A DNA stretch of 64,000 nucleotides from Chryseobacterium sp. 18061 (lineage in GTDB: Bacteria; Pseudomonadota; Gammaproteobacteria; Enterobacterales; Enterobacteriaceae): contig CACSKA010000009.1 of the NCBI GenBank assembly GCA_902706205.1, positions 216,458 to 280,457 of the forward strand, written 5' to 3'. Shown here one piece after another: positions 18,996-28,670 of the stretch (the stretch's first letter is position 1; each line of letters opens with the position of its first letter). The notes beneath the pieces were generated by a model that worked only from the letters and a program-made list of their open reading frames with translations, searched no databases and had not been told where the DNA came from. A program made the position numbers and the translations under genes.

Positions 18996-19022
18996 GCGGG
19001 CCACGCTGTTTCTCTGGCCCGC
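18996..19022 (+). terminator. Hairpin after hmp
   Basis: GCGGGCCA / TGGCCCGC with an 11-nt loop lies 16 bp after the hmp stop. A short T stretch follows only about 10 nt later, so efficiency is uncertain. Confidence 0.5.
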
Positions 19023-19158
19023 AAGCGCTGCTTTTATACCCAGAACCATACAAAAAATCCTTCATATCGCCTCCATGAAGCAGGGTGGGTCAAAAAAGGG
19101 GTAATCTGCTTGTGTTAAAATGCCCGTCTTCCCGTTGTCATTTTTGGGCCCCTTTTTT

Positions 19159-20694
19159 ATGCAGCAACCTGTTGTACTCATTGGCGAATGGCTGGTTACG
19201 CCTGCCGTAAATCAGATAAGCCGTCAGGGACGTCAACTTACACTAGAACCTCGCCTCATTGACCTTCTGGTTTACTTTGCTCATCACCCCGATGAAGTCC
19301 TGAGCAGGGATGAACTTATCGACCACGTCTGGACGCGTAATATCGTGACCAACCACGTCGTGACCCAGAGCATTTCTGAATTGCGTAAGTCGCTGAAAGA
19401 CGGCGATGAGTGCAGCCCGGAATACATTGTGACGGTGCCGAAGCGCGGCTATAAGCTGGCGGCCACCGTTATCTGGTGCGCCGAAGAAGGCGATGAACTG
19501 GTCCCCGTTCCTCCGGCAATCCCGTCGACGTCGGTAAAACCCTCGCCATCGGCCGTGGCCGCCACGCTGGTTTCGGAGGCAGGTGCGCTTCCCGCACAGG
19601 TGAAAGCGGACAAACGCCGCAGCATCACGACCTGGTGGGTCTGGGGCCTGTTCCTGCTGGCGCTGTTCAGCTGCGTGGCGCTGGTCGCAATGTCGACAAT
19701 ACACTCGCATCCGCCAGTGACTAAAACGCGCCTGTTGCTCAACCCGCGCGATATCGATATCCGTTTAGCGGACGGTAACTCCTGCAACAATGCGGCCTCG
19801 CAGCGAACGTACGCCGTGGGGCTTGGCAGCCTGATTACCATGTCGCTGAATACGTTCTCGACCTATATGGTGCATGACAAAACCAACTACAACGTCAACG
19901 AGCCGAGCAGTTCGGGCAAAACGCTGACCATTGAGTTTGTGAATCAGCGCCATTACCGCGCTCAGCAGTGCTTTATGTCGGTGCAGCTGGTCGATAACGC
20001 CGACGGATCCGTGATGCTCGATAAGCGTTACTTCGTCACCAGCGATAACCCGCTGTCGATTCAGAATGACCTGATGAGCAGCCTGTCGGAGGCGCTGACC
20101 CAGCCGTGGCCAGAGCGGATGCAGGCCATGCTGCGCATGTACCAGCCGCCGCAGAGCAAATCGCTGACTCACTTTTATCAGGCTCACCAGATGCTGATGA
20201 AAGGCGATATCGATTCGCTCAGCAAAGCCAGCGCGATTCTCGAGGACGTGATTTCCGATTCGCCAGGCTTTACCTATGCGCTGGCGGAAAAAGCCATTGT
20301 TGATGTCTTACGTCATTCTCAGCAGCCAATGAATGAAACACAGCTGGCGGAACTCAATGCAGAAATAACCCGCGTCAGTAATATTCCTGAGATCAACAAT
20401 ACCGCTGCGTTCTATCAAATAAAGACCATCAATATGCTCGGACAAGGAAAAATTGATGACGCATTCGCGGCGATTAATTCAGGGATTGACCTTGAAATGT
20501 CATGGATGAATTACGTACTCCTTGGCAAAGTCTACGAAATGAAAGGTGAAAACCGTCTCGCCGCAGATGCGTATATTACCGCATTCAATTTACGCCCAGG
20601 CGAGAACACGCTTTACTGGATTGAAAACAGCGTATTCCAGACTTCCGTTACCCGCGTCGTCCCCTATCTCGACAACTTCCTCGCTGCAGAATAA
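19159..20694 (+). CDS. cadC: CadC, membrane-integrated pH/lysine-responsive activator of cadBA
   Basis: 511-residue ToxR-like regulator: cytoplasmic winged-helix DNA-binding domain (about 1-105, 'LIDHVWTRNIVTNHVVTQSISELRKSL'), a Pro/Ser-rich linker, a single TM helix ('TTWWVWGLFLLALFSCVALV') and a large periplasmic sensor. E. coli CadC has 512 residues; the linker is the most divergent part. It activates cadBA at low pH with lysine, normally in contact with lysine permease LysP. Start at 19159 (MQQPVVLIGEWLV) matches the family although the upstream sequence is T-rich with a weak ribosome-binding site; the open frame extends to 19120. Confidence 0.95.
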   Translation: MQQPVVLIGEWLVTPAVNQISRQGRQLTLEPRLIDLLVYFAHHPDEVLSRDELIDHVWTRNIVTNHVVTQSISELRKSLKDGDECSPEYIVTVPKRGYKLAATVIWCAEEGDELVPVPPAIPSTSVKPSPSAVAATLVSEAGALPAQVKADKRRSITTWWVWGLFLLALFSCVALVAMSTIHSHPPVTKTRLLLNPRDIDIRLADGNSCNNAASQRTYAVGLGSLITMSLNTFSTYMVHDKTNYNVNEPSSSGKTLTIEFVNQRHYRAQQCFMSVQLVDNADGSVMLDKRYFVTSDNPLSIQNDLMSSLSEALTQPWPERMQAMLRMYQPPQSKSLTHFYQAHQMLMKGDIDSLSKASAILEDVISDSPGFTYALAEKAIVDVLRHSQQPMNETQLAELNAEITRVSNIPEINNTAAFYQIKTINMLGQGKIDDAFAAINSGIDLEMSWMNYVLLGKVYEMKGENRLAADAYITAFNLRPGENTLYWIENSVFQTSVTRVVPYLDNFLAAE

Positions 20695-20710
20695 GTCAGA
20701 TACTTGAATG

Positions 20711-20746
20711 ACCTCATCACGTGGAATAAAACACGCGTGATGAGGT
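20711..20746 (+). terminator. Hairpin after cadC
   Basis: ACCTCATCACG / CGTGATGAGGT forms a perfect 11-bp stem (20711-20721 and 20736-20746) 17 bp after the cadC stop, followed by TAATTAT. It should separate cadC from cadBA. Confidence 0.65.
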
Positions 20747-21071
20747 TAATTATATGTATCTCATGAACACCTGAATTGTTATCTTTCCTGAGCCAAACCC
20801 CCACGCAAAGCAACATTGATTTAACCTACCACGCCAACCACAACGCCATGTAAAATAACGATATTTATCTTTTTCTGATATCAACCTGTCATCCTGATGT
20901 GTTAACGCGAAAAGGTCAGGATGTCATTTGTCTGACATTTGCGATTACTTCACTTTATCTTTAGGACTTCTCTGCTGGAGATCTTTAATCTTGAGCTCAG
21001 TCGGTCGGGTCATAACCACAATTTGCAATATGATCCGGGCCTCCAAAATAAATACCAGGAGAATACAAACC
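20747..21071 (+). promoter_or_regulatory. cadBA promoter and leader region
   Basis: 325 bp of AT-rich sequence between the cadC hairpin and the cadB start. In the family this holds the Pcad promoter, two CadC sites and H-NS-bound DNA. No individual site could be assigned with confidence by eye; the ribosome-binding site AGGAG is at about 21057-21061. Confidence 0.55.
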
Positions 21072-22397
21072 ATGAGTTCTGCCAAAAAGATCGGGCTCTT
21101 CGCCTGTACTGGCGTAGTCGCCGGGAATATGATGGGGAGCGGCATTGCCTTATTACCCGCGAACCTCGCCAGCATCGGTGGCATTGCCATCTGGGGCTGG
21201 GTTATTTCTATTATTGGTGCAATGTCTCTGGCTTATGTTTACGCCCGACTGGCAACCAAAAACCCACAAGAAGGTGGCCCCATTGCCTATGCGGGTGAAT
21301 TATCCCCGGCATTCGGCTTCCAGACCGGCGTCCTTTATTACCACGCAAACTGGATTGGTAATCTGGCCATCGGCATTACCGCCGTTTCTTATCTTTCGAC
21401 CTTCTTCCCGGTCTTAAATAATCCCGTACCGGCCGGTCTGGCCTGTATCGCTATCGTCTGGATTTTCACCTTCGTGAATATGCTCGGCGGTACCTGGGTC
21501 AGCCGCCTGACCACCATTGGTCTGGTGCTGGTGCTTATTCCGGTATTAGTGACTGCGGTTATCGGCTGGCACTGGTTTGATATGGCGACCTATCAGGCTA
21601 ACTGGAACACTTCGACCACCACGGATTATCACGCCGTAATCAAAAGTATTCTGCTGTGCCTGTGGGCGTTCGTCGGCGTTGAATCTGCCGCTGTCAGCAC
21701 CGGTATGGTCAAAAACCCGAAACGCACCGTACCGTTGGCAACCATGCTGGGTACCGCAATCGCAGGTGTGATTTATATTCTGGCGACTCAGGTCATTACC
21801 GGTATGTACCCTGCGGCTGAAATGGCAGCATCGGGTGCACCGTTCGCAGTCAGCGCCTCTACCATTATGGGCAGCTGGGCTGCACCGATGGTTTCCGCCT
21901 TCACCGCTTTCGCCTGCCTCACCTCGCTGGGCTCGTGGATGATGCTGGTCGGCCAGGCCGGTAAACGTGCCGCTGATGATGGCAACTTCCCGAAAGTGTA
22001 TGGCGAAATTGATGCCAACGGCATCCCGAAAAAAGGCCTGCTGCTGGCCGCGGTGAAAATGACCGCCCTGATGATCCTGATTACGGTGATGAACTCCAGC
22101 GGCGGTAAAGCCTCTGACCTGTTCGGCGAGTTAACCGGTATCGCGGTGCTGCTGACCATGCTGCCTTACTTCTACTCCTGCGTTGACCTGATTCGCTTTG
22201 AAGGCGTCAACGTTCGCAACCTGGTGAGCCTGATTTGTGCCGTGCTCGGCTGTGCATTCTGCTTCATCGCACTGATGGGCGCCAGTTCCTTCGAGCTGTC
22301 CGGCACCTTCATCGTGAGCCTCATCATCCTGATGTTCTACGGCCGCAAAATGAACCAGCGTGAACACAGCGAAGACAACACCGCCAGCGCTCACTAA
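21072..22397 (+). CDS. cadB: CadB, lysine/cadaverine antiporter
   Basis: 441-residue, 12-TM APC-family exchanger closely matching E. coli CadB (444). Conserved helix 1 motif 'GVVAGNMMGSGIALLP'. It imports lysine and exports the cadaverine made by CadA, so that the pair consumes cytoplasmic protons in acid. The start at 21072 (MSSAKKIGLF) has AGGAG; the open frame continues upstream into leader sequence that lacks similarity. First gene of the cadBA operon. Confidence 0.96.
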   Translation: MSSAKKIGLFACTGVVAGNMMGSGIALLPANLASIGGIAIWGWVISIIGAMSLAYVYARLATKNPQEGGPIAYAGELSPAFGFQTGVLYYHANWIGNLAIGITAVSYLSTFFPVLNNPVPAGLACIAIVWIFTFVNMLGGTWVSRLTTIGLVLVLIPVLVTAVIGWHWFDMATYQANWNTSTTTDYHAVIKSILLCLWAFVGVESAAVSTGMVKNPKRTVPLATMLGTAIAGVIYILATQVITGMYPAAEMAASGAPFAVSASTIMGSWAAPMVSAFTAFACLTSLGSWMMLVGQAGKRAADDGNFPKVYGEIDANGIPKKGLLLAAVKMTALMILITVMNSSGGKASDLFGELTGIAVLLTMLPYFYSCVDLIRFEGVNVRNLVSLICAVLGCAFCFIALMGASSFELSGTFIVSLIILMFYGRKMNQREHSEDNTASAH

Positions 22398-22478
22398 GCC
22401 CTAACCCTTTTCTCACGGCTCCTCTCTTCACCTGTCACCTCGTGACGGGAGGGGCCTTCTACGCCTGGAGATACGACT

Positions 22479-24620
22479 ATGAACGTTATCGCAATCATGA
22501 ATCACATGGGTGTCTACTTCAAAGAAGAACCTATCCGTGAACTGCACCGCGCCCTTGAGCGCCTGGATTTCCGCATCGTTTACCCGAATGACCGCGAAGA
22601 TTTACTGAAGCTGATTGAGAACAATGCCCGCCTGTGCGGCGTGATTTTCGACTGGGATAAATACAATCTCGAGCTGTGTGAAGAAATCAGCAAACTGAAC
22701 GAATACATGCCGCTGTACGCCTTTGCCAACACCTACTCGACTCTCGACGTGAGTCTGAATGACCTGCGGATGCAGGTGCGCTTCTTCGAATATGCGTTGG
22801 GTGCGGCGGAAGATATCGCGGCGAAAATCCAGCAGAATACCGACGAGTACATCGACACAATCCTGCCGCCGCTGACCAAATCGCTGTTCAAATATGTGCG
22901 TGAAGGCAAATACACCTTCTGTACGCCAGGCCATATGGGCGGAACCGCCTTCCAGAAAAGCCCGGTCGGCAGCCTGTTCTATGATTTCTTCGGCCCGAAC
23001 ACCATGAAATCTGACGTATCGATTTCCGTGTCTGAACTGGGTTCCCTGCTGGACCACAGCGGCCCGCACAAAGAAGCGGAAGAGTACATCGCCCGCGTCT
23101 TTAACGCTGAACGCAGCTACATGGTGACTAACGGCACATCCACCGCGAACAAAATCGTCGGCATGTATTCCGCTCCGGCGGGCTGCACCGTGCTTATTGA
23201 CCGTAACTGCCATAAGTCGCTTACCCATCTGATGATGATGAGTAACATTACGCCGATTTATTTCCGTCCAACCCGTAACGCATACGGCATCCTCGGCGGT
23301 ATTCCGCAGAGCGAATTCCAGCGTGCGACCATCGCGAAACGCGTGAAAGAAACGCCGAATGCCACCTGGCCGGTACACGCGGTTATCACCAACTCGACTT
23401 ATGATGGTCTGCTGTATAACACCGACTTCATCAAGAAAACCCTTGATGTGAAATCGATTCACTTCGATTCTGCCTGGGTGCCTTACACCAACTTCTCCCC
23501 GATTTATGCCGGTAAAAGCGGAATGAGCGGCGGTCGTGTGGAAGGGAAAGTGATTTACGAAACCCAGTCTACGCACAAACTGCTGGCTGCGTTCTCTCAG
23601 GCATCGATGATCCACGTGAAAGGTGACGTTAACGAAGAAACCTTCAACGAAGCCTACATGATGCACACCACCACTTCTCCGCATTACGGGATTGTGGCGT
23701 CCACCGAAACCGCAGCGGCGATGATGAAAGGCAATGCCGGTAAGCGCCTGATCAACGGCTCCATCGAACGCGCCATCAAGTTCCGTAAAGAAATTAAACG
23801 TCTGAAAGGCGAATCCGAAGGCTGGTTCTTCGACGTCTGGCAGCCAGAGCACATCGACGGTGCGGAATGCTGGCCGCTGCGTTCTGACAGTGCGTGGCAC
23901 GGCTTCAAAAACATCGACAACGAACACATGTATCTTGACCCGATCAAAGTTACTATTCTGACTCCGGGCATGAAAAAAGACGGTTCGATGGACGAATTTG
24001 GTATCCCGGCGAGCATCGTGGCGAAATACCTCGATGAGCGTGGCATCGTGGTCGAGAAGACCGGCCCGTACAACCTGCTGTTCCTGTTCAGCATCGGGAT
24101 CGATAAAACCAAAGCCCTGAGCCTGCTGCGTGCGCTGACCGATTTCAAACGTGCGTTCGACCTGAACCTGCGAGTGAAAAACCTGCTGCCGTCGTTATAT
24201 CGTGATAACCCAGAATTCTACGAAAACATGCGCGTGCAGGAATTGGCGCAGAACATCCACAAACTGGTTGAGCATCACAACCTGCCGGACCTGATGTTCC
24301 GAGCGTTTGAAGTGCTGCCAGCGATGGTAATGACGCCGTTCGACGCGTTCCAGAAAGAGCTGCACGGTGAAACCGAAGAGGTTTACCTCGAGGAGACCGT
24401 TGGTCGAGTGAATGCCAACATGATCCTGCCATATCCTCCCGGCGTTCCGCTGGTGATGCCGGGTGAGATGATCACCGAGGAAAGCCGTCCGGTGCTGGAA
24501 TTCTTGCAGATGCTGTGCGAAATCGGCGCTCACTATCCGGGCTTCGAAACCGATATTCACGGTGCCTATCGTCAGGCGGATGGCCGTTATACCGTTAAAG
24601 TGCTGAAAAACACCAAATAA
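22479..24620 (+). CDS. cadA: CadA, inducible lysine decarboxylase
   Basis: 713-residue PLP enzyme (E. coli CadA 715) with an N-terminal wing domain, the aspartate-aminotransferase-fold core and a C-terminal domain. The Schiff-base lysine is in 'ETQSTHKLLAAFSQAS'. It decarboxylates lysine to cadaverine, consuming a proton, and forms decamers. GGAG site before the ATG; 81 bp after cadB and followed by a strong terminator. Confidence 0.97.
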   Translation: MNVIAIMNHMGVYFKEEPIRELHRALERLDFRIVYPNDREDLLKLIENNARLCGVIFDWDKYNLELCEEISKLNEYMPLYAFANTYSTLDVSLNDLRMQVRFFEYALGAAEDIAAKIQQNTDEYIDTILPPLTKSLFKYVREGKYTFCTPGHMGGTAFQKSPVGSLFYDFFGPNTMKSDVSISVSELGSLLDHSGPHKEAEEYIARVFNAERSYMVTNGTSTANKIVGMYSAPAGCTVLIDRNCHKSLTHLMMMSNITPIYFRPTRNAYGILGGIPQSEFQRATIAKRVKETPNATWPVHAVITNSTYDGLLYNTDFIKKTLDVKSIHFDSAWVPYTNFSPIYAGKSGMSGGRVEGKVIYETQSTHKLLAAFSQASMIHVKGDVNEETFNEAYMMHTTTSPHYGIVASTETAAAMMKGNAGKRLINGSIERAIKFRKEIKRLKGESEGWFFDVWQPEHIDGAECWPLRSDSAWHGFKNIDNEHMYLDPIKVTILTPGMKKDGSMDEFGIPASIVAKYLDERGIVVEKTGPYNLLFLFSIGIDKTKALSLLRALTDFKRAFDLNLRVKNLLPSLYRDNPEFYENMRVQELAQNIHKLVEHHNLPDLMFRAFEVLPAMVMTPFDAFQKELHGETEEVYLEETVGRVNANMILPYPPGVPLVMPGEMITEESRPVLEFLQMLCEIGAHYPGFETDIHGAYRQADGRYTVKVLKNTK

Positions 24621-24632
24621 CATTTAGTCCCC

Positions 24633-24662
24633 AAGGGAAGTGGTTCACCACTTCCCTTTTTT
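24633..24662 (+). terminator. Terminator after cadA
   Basis: AAGGGAAGTGG-TTCA-CCACTTCCCTT, a perfect 11-bp stem followed by a T run, begins 12 bp after the cadA stop. dtpC may be reached by partial read-through or its own promoter. Confidence 0.88.
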
Positions 24663-24681
24663 CACGTTCTAAGGAGACGAC

Positions 24682-26148
24682 ATGCAAACACCCTCACAAC
24701 CGCGCGCGATTTACTACATCGTGGCGATTCAAATCTGGGAATACTTCAGCTTTTACGGCATGCGTGCCCTGCTCATCCTTTATCTCACCCACCAGCTCGA
24801 CTTCGACGACAGCCACGCCATTGGCCTGTTCAGCGCCTACGCCTCACTGGTGTATGTCACCCCTATTCTTGGCGGCTGGATTGCCGACCGCCTGCTCGGT
24901 AACCGCGTCGCAGTAATTGCCGGCGCGCTTCTGATGACGCTGGGCCACATCGTGCTGGGGCTCGAATCTGATTCCGCGACGAGCCTGTATCTGGCGCTGG
25001 CGATCATCATTTGCGGCTATGGCCTGTTCAAATCTAACATCAGCTGTCTGCTGGGCGAACTGTACGACATCAATGACAGCCGCCGCGACGGCGGATTTTC
25101 ACTGCTATACGCTGCGGGAAACATCGGCTCTATCGCCGCCCCAATTGTCTGTGGGCTGGCCGCCCAGTGGTATGGCTGGCACGTCGGCTTTGCGCTGGCC
25201 GGAATCGGCATGTTTATCGGCCTGATGGTTTTCCTCAGCGGTCATCATCACTTTCGTCATACCCGCGGCGTTAATCGACGTGCCCTGCGCAGCAAACGCT
25301 TCGTGCTGCCGGTCTGGGGCTGGCTGCTGGTGATGCTGTGCATTGCGCCGGTGTTCTTCACTATATTGCTGGAACGCGACTGGGCGGGTTATCTGCTCGC
25401 GGCGGTGTGCCTCTTTGCCGCACAAATGGTAGCCCGGATTATGATTGCTTCGCCGGAGCACCGTCGCGCGCTGTGGCAAATTGTCCTGCTGATGCTGACC
25501 GGCACCCTGTTTTGGGTATTAGCCCAACAAGGCGGCAGCTCAATAAGCCTGTTTATAGACCACTTTGTTAATCGCCAGTGGCTGCAGTTCACCGTGCCGA
25601 CCGCGCTGTTCCAGTCGGTGAATGCGGTGGCGGTAATGAGCGCAGGCGTAGTGCTGGCATGGCTGGTGCGTCCGGCGGTGGGAGGCAGTTCTGCCCTGCG
25701 CGTATGGCTGAAATTTGCCTTCGGTCTGGCGCTGATGGGCGCAGGCTTTATGCTGCTGGCACTCAATGCTCGTCAGGGTCAGGTCCACGGTCATGCCTCT
25801 ATGAGCCTGATGGTGGCGGGTCTGGCGCTAATGGGGTTTGCCGAGTTGTTTATCGATCCAGTCGCAATGGCACAAATAACGCGTCTGAATATGCCGGGTG
25901 TCACCGGCGTGCTGACCGGCATCTACATGCTGGCGACCGGTGCCGTCGCTAACTGGCTGGCGGGCGTGGTGGCACAGCGCACCACCGAATCGCAAATCAG
26001 CGAAAGTGCCGTCGCCGCCTACGGTCACTTTTTCTCACAGATGGGCGAATGGACGCTCGGCTGCGTGGCAGTGATGATTATTCTACTGGCGGGCAGAAAA
26101 CTTTTCGGAAACGGTGCGCCAGAACGGGCAGAAGCCGGTGAGGAGTAA
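24682..26148 (+). CDS. dtpC: DtpC (YjdL), proton-dependent di/tripeptide transporter
   Basis: 488-residue POT-family permease collinear with E. coli YjdL/DtpC (485), with the atypical first-helix motif 'IWEYFSFYGMRALL' rather than the canonical ExxERFxYY. E. coli YjdL prefers dipeptides, especially lysine-containing ones, which fits its position after cadBA as a source of lysine. AAGGAG site 8 nt before the ATG, downstream of the cadA terminator. Confidence 0.93.
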   Translation: MQTPSQPRAIYYIVAIQIWEYFSFYGMRALLILYLTHQLDFDDSHAIGLFSAYASLVYVTPILGGWIADRLLGNRVAVIAGALLMTLGHIVLGLESDSATSLYLALAIIICGYGLFKSNISCLLGELYDINDSRRDGGFSLLYAAGNIGSIAAPIVCGLAAQWYGWHVGFALAGIGMFIGLMVFLSGHHHFRHTRGVNRRALRSKRFVLPVWGWLLVMLCIAPVFFTILLERDWAGYLLAAVCLFAAQMVARIMIASPEHRRALWQIVLLMLTGTLFWVLAQQGGSSISLFIDHFVNRQWLQFTVPTALFQSVNAVAVMSAGVVLAWLVRPAVGGSSALRVWLKFAFGLALMGAGFMLLALNARQGQVHGHASMSLMVAGLALMGFAELFIDPVAMAQITRLNMPGVTGVLTGIYMLATGAVANWLAGVVAQRTTESQISESAVAAYGHFFSQMGEWTLGCVAVMIILLAGRKLFGNGAPERAEAGEE

Positions 26149-26158
26149 CGTGTAAACC

Positions 26159-26209
26159 GCTGCCTGCGGAATGTGGCAGGCAGCGATAACGCGTCTCGGG
26201 GAGAGACGC
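26159..26209. repeat. Two inverted repeats between dtpC and glnB
   Basis: GCTGCCTGC / GCAGGCAGC (26159-26167, 26176-26184) and GCGTCTC / GAGACGC (26191-26197, 26203-26209) fill the gap between convergent genes. Neither carries a good T tail, so they are probably transcription-ending or mRNA-stabilising stems for dtpC and/or glnB. Confidence 0.55.
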
Positions 26210-26216
26210 GAAAAAA

Positions 26217-26555
26217 TCAGATTGCCGCGTCGTCTTCTTCGCCGGTACGGATACGAATCACGCGTGCTACGTCGAAGACAAAAATTTTGCCGTCGCCGAT
26301 TTTGCCGGTCTGCGCTGTGCGGATAATGGTATCCACGCAGGTATCGACGATATCGTCGGTCACCACAATTTCAATTTTCACCTTCGGCAGAAAATCGACC
26401 ATGTATTCCGCACCACGGTACAGCTCGGTGTGACCTTTCTGACGACCAAAGCCTTTCACTTCCGTTACCGTCATCCCGGTGATGCCGACTTCCGCCAGCG
26501 CTTCACGCACATCATCGAGTTTGAAGGGTTTAATAATCGCATCAATCTTTTTCAT
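26217..26555 (-). CDS. glnB: GlnB, nitrogen regulatory protein PII
   Basis: 112 residues, the standard PII length, with the T-loop uridylylation Tyr51 ('LYRGAEYMVDF') and C-loop 'VFDVARVIRIRTGE'. It signals 2-oxoglutarate and nitrogen status to GlnE (adenylyltransferase) and NtrB. It lies 64 bp downstream of glrR on the same strand, as in E. coli, and may be partly co-transcribed with the glr operon. Start with CAGGAAACC upstream. Confidence 0.98.
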   Translation of the reverse strand: MKKIDAIIKPFKLDDVREALAEVGITGMTVTEVKGFGRQKGHTELYRGAEYMVDFLPKVKIEIVVTDDIVDTCVDTIIRTAQTGKIGDGKIFVFDVARVIRIRTGEEDDAAI

Positions 26556-26619
26556 GGTTTCCTGTCTTATCCGCGTAACCGGTTGCTTACCCTATCATAA
26601 CGTCGTAGCGGGTAGCGGG

Positions 26620-27957
26620 CTACTCTTTAAAATCGTTGGCGTCGAGTTCGTGACGCGAGAGTAATTTGTAAAATTCGGTACGGTTGCGTCCCGCCATTCT
26701 CGCGGCGTGCGTCACATTCCCTTTGGTGATTTGCAGCAGCTTGCGCAGGTAGTTAAGTTCAAACTGATTACGCGCTTCGACAAACGTCGGCAGCGCGGTG
26801 TTTTCCCCTTCCAGCGCTTGATCCACCAGTGCATCGCCAATCACCGGCGATGACGTCAGCGCCACACACTGCTCAATAACGTTCACCAGCTGACGTACGT
26901 TCCCCGGCCAGTTGGCGGTCATCAGTCGTTTCATCGCATCGGTCGAGAACGCCCTGACGAACGGCTTATGGCGGTCAGCGGACTGGCGCAGCAGATGATT
27001 GGCCAGCAGCGGGATATCTTCGGTACGCTCGGCCAGCGACGGAATTTTCAGGCTGACGACGTTGAGACGGTAGTACAAATCTTCGCGGAATTCTCCGCGC
27101 GCCATCGCCTTCGGCAAATCGCGGTGGGTGGCGGAAACAATCCGCACGTTAATGTCGATATCGCGGTTGCTGCCCAGCGGGCGGATTTTGCGCTCCTGCA
27201 GTACGCGCAGCAGTTTGACCTGCAGCGGCGACGGCATATCGCCAATCTCATCGAGGAACAGCGTACCGCCTTCAGCCGCCTGGAAAAGGCCTTCGCGATT
27301 GCTGACTGCTCCGGTAAACGCCCCGCGCGCGTGACCGAACAGTTCAGACTCCAGCAACTGTTCCGGCAGCGCGCCACAGTTGATGGCGATGAACGGATAT
27401 TTTCCACGCGGGCTGGCATTGTGGATGGCCTGGGCAAAAATCTCTTTCCCGGTGCCGCTCTGCCCGTTAATCAGCACGCTGACGTCGGACTGCGCCACCA
27501 TTCGCGCCTGCTCCAGCAAACGTAGCATCACCGGGCTTCGGGTCACAATCGATTCGCGCCACTGATCGTCAGTCGCGGCGGCGGTATGCACCAACGCTTC
27601 ATCGATGGCTTTATACAGCGCGTCTTTGTCCACCGGCTTGGTCAGGAAGCTGAACACGCCCTGCTGCGTGGCGGCGACGGCATCAGGAATCGATCCATGC
27701 GCGGTCAGGATGATCACCGGTTTCCCCGGCTGCACTTTCTGGATCTCAGCGAACAGCTGCAGCCCGTCCATTTCATCCATGCGCAGATCGCTTATCACCA
27801 GATCGACGTTTTCACGCGCCAGCACGCGCAGCCCTTCCTGTCCGCTTTCGGCGGTCACCACCGAGAAGCCTTCACTGGTCAAACGCATGCCGAGCAGTTT
27901 GAGCAAACCGGGATCGTCATCGACCAGTAAAAGGTGTGCGGGCTTGCGTCCTGTCAT
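26620..27957 (-). CDS. glrR: GlrR (QseF), sigma-54-dependent response regulator
   Basis: 445 residues: receiver domain (about 1-120; phospho-acceptor Asp in 'LVISDLRMDEMDG'), AAA+ sigma-54-interaction domain (Walker A 'GQSGTGKE', 'ELFGHARGAFTGA' GAFTGA loop, 'GTLFLDEIGD'), and a C-terminal Fis-type helix-turn-helix ending in 'RNRTEFYKLLSRHEL'. It activates the sigma-54 promoter of glmY. The ATG overlaps the glrE stop as ATGA, and glrK lies upstream, so kinase, lipoprotein and regulator are translationally linked. Confidence 0.97.
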   Translation of the reverse strand: MTGRKPAHLLLVDDDPGLLKLLGMRLTSEGFSVVTAESGQEGLRVLARENVDLVISDLRMDEMDGLQLFAEIQKVQPGKPVIILTAHGSIPDAVAATQQGVFSFLTKPVDKDALYKAIDEALVHTAAATDDQWRESIVTRSPVMLRLLEQARMVAQSDVSVLINGQSGTGKEIFAQAIHNASPRGKYPFIAINCGALPEQLLESELFGHARGAFTGAVSNREGLFQAAEGGTLFLDEIGDMPSPLQVKLLRVLQERKIRPLGSNRDIDINVRIVSATHRDLPKAMARGEFREDLYYRLNVVSLKIPSLAERTEDIPLLANHLLRQSADRHKPFVRAFSTDAMKRLMTANWPGNVRQLVNVIEQCVALTSSPVIGDALVDQALEGENTALPTFVEARNQFELNYLRKLLQITKGNVTHAARMAGRNRTEFYKLLSRHELDANDFKE

Positions 27958-28670
27958 GGTTTTTCCTCTCCGTCCGGGGTGTCTTTCGCCGCAGGTGACG
28001 GGTCAGCCACATGCCCAGGATCCGGGGCAAAGCTGCTGTTCGCCGGTTTGCGGCTGGAAAGCTGACGTTCGATATCGGTCAGATTCTCCAGTTTGCGCGT
28101 GGTTAAATCGAGCTGGCTGCGCAGATGCTGCTGCTGTTGACGCAGAATATCGAGTTCAACATCTGACGACTGTTGCAGTTTGCTGTAGCGCGAACGCTCG
28201 TCGGAAAGCTGAAGCTGCGAGGCCTGGCCGTCGCGCCAGATTTGATACAGCGGGCGTATCTGTGATGGAAACTGCGGGCTAAAACTGTCGAGGCGGCTGA
28301 CCGCATCCCGGCGCTCGAGCGGACTTATTTTGGCGCTGGCGAGCAATATGCCGCGGCGGAATGCATCCTGCCAGTTGTCGTCGGTATGCAAGCGGGCTTC
28401 GCTGCGCGCCATTTCAGGCGACAGCCGCTCGGCACAATCCATCCCGCGCAGCCAGTAAAGCGGGTTTTTCTCGGTGGCATCACCGTGCAGCGACCAAACG
28501 TCCATACAGTCGGTGGAGAGGAAATCCGCTACCTGTTGCTGAGGCAGCTTGTCTTCGTCGCTGGCATTCGTTGCATGCGTAGAAGTGGTACACCCGGCCA
28601 GCAGAAAACATGACGCTCCGGCCAGGAGCGAAAGAATAATGGGGGACATTTTCACCAGACATTGCTTCAT
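27954..28670 (-). CDS. qseG: GlrE (QseG), outer-membrane lipoprotein of the Glr system
   Basis: 238-residue lipoprotein: signal peptide with lipobox 'LLAGC', acylated Cys27, followed by an alpha-helical domain with a coiled-coil segment near 'SDERSRYSKLQQSSDVELDIL'. Similar to E. coli QseG/YfhG, which links the GlrK kinase to envelope status. The ATG at 28670 overlaps the glrK stop (ATGA); an internal Met8 is a less likely start. Divergence from E. coli is greater than for glrR, mainly in the N- and C-terminal tails. Confidence 0.93.
   Translation of the reverse strand: MKQCLVKMSPIILSLLAGASCFLLAGCTTSTHATNASDEDKLPQQQVADFLSTDCMDVWSLHGDATEKNPLYWLRGMDCAERLSPEMARSEARLHTDDNWQDAFRRGILLASAKISPLERRDAVSRLDSFSPQFPSQIRPLYQIWRDGQASQLQLSDERSRYSKLQQSSDVELDILRQQQQHLRSQLDLTTRKLENLTDIERQLSSRKPANSSFAPDPGHVADPSPAAKDTPDGEEKP

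Noticed and set aside
22602..23927. A 441-codon minus-strand frame opposite cadA
   Set aside because: Antisense shadow of the strongly conserved cadA; His/Arg/Phe-rich composition and no motif.
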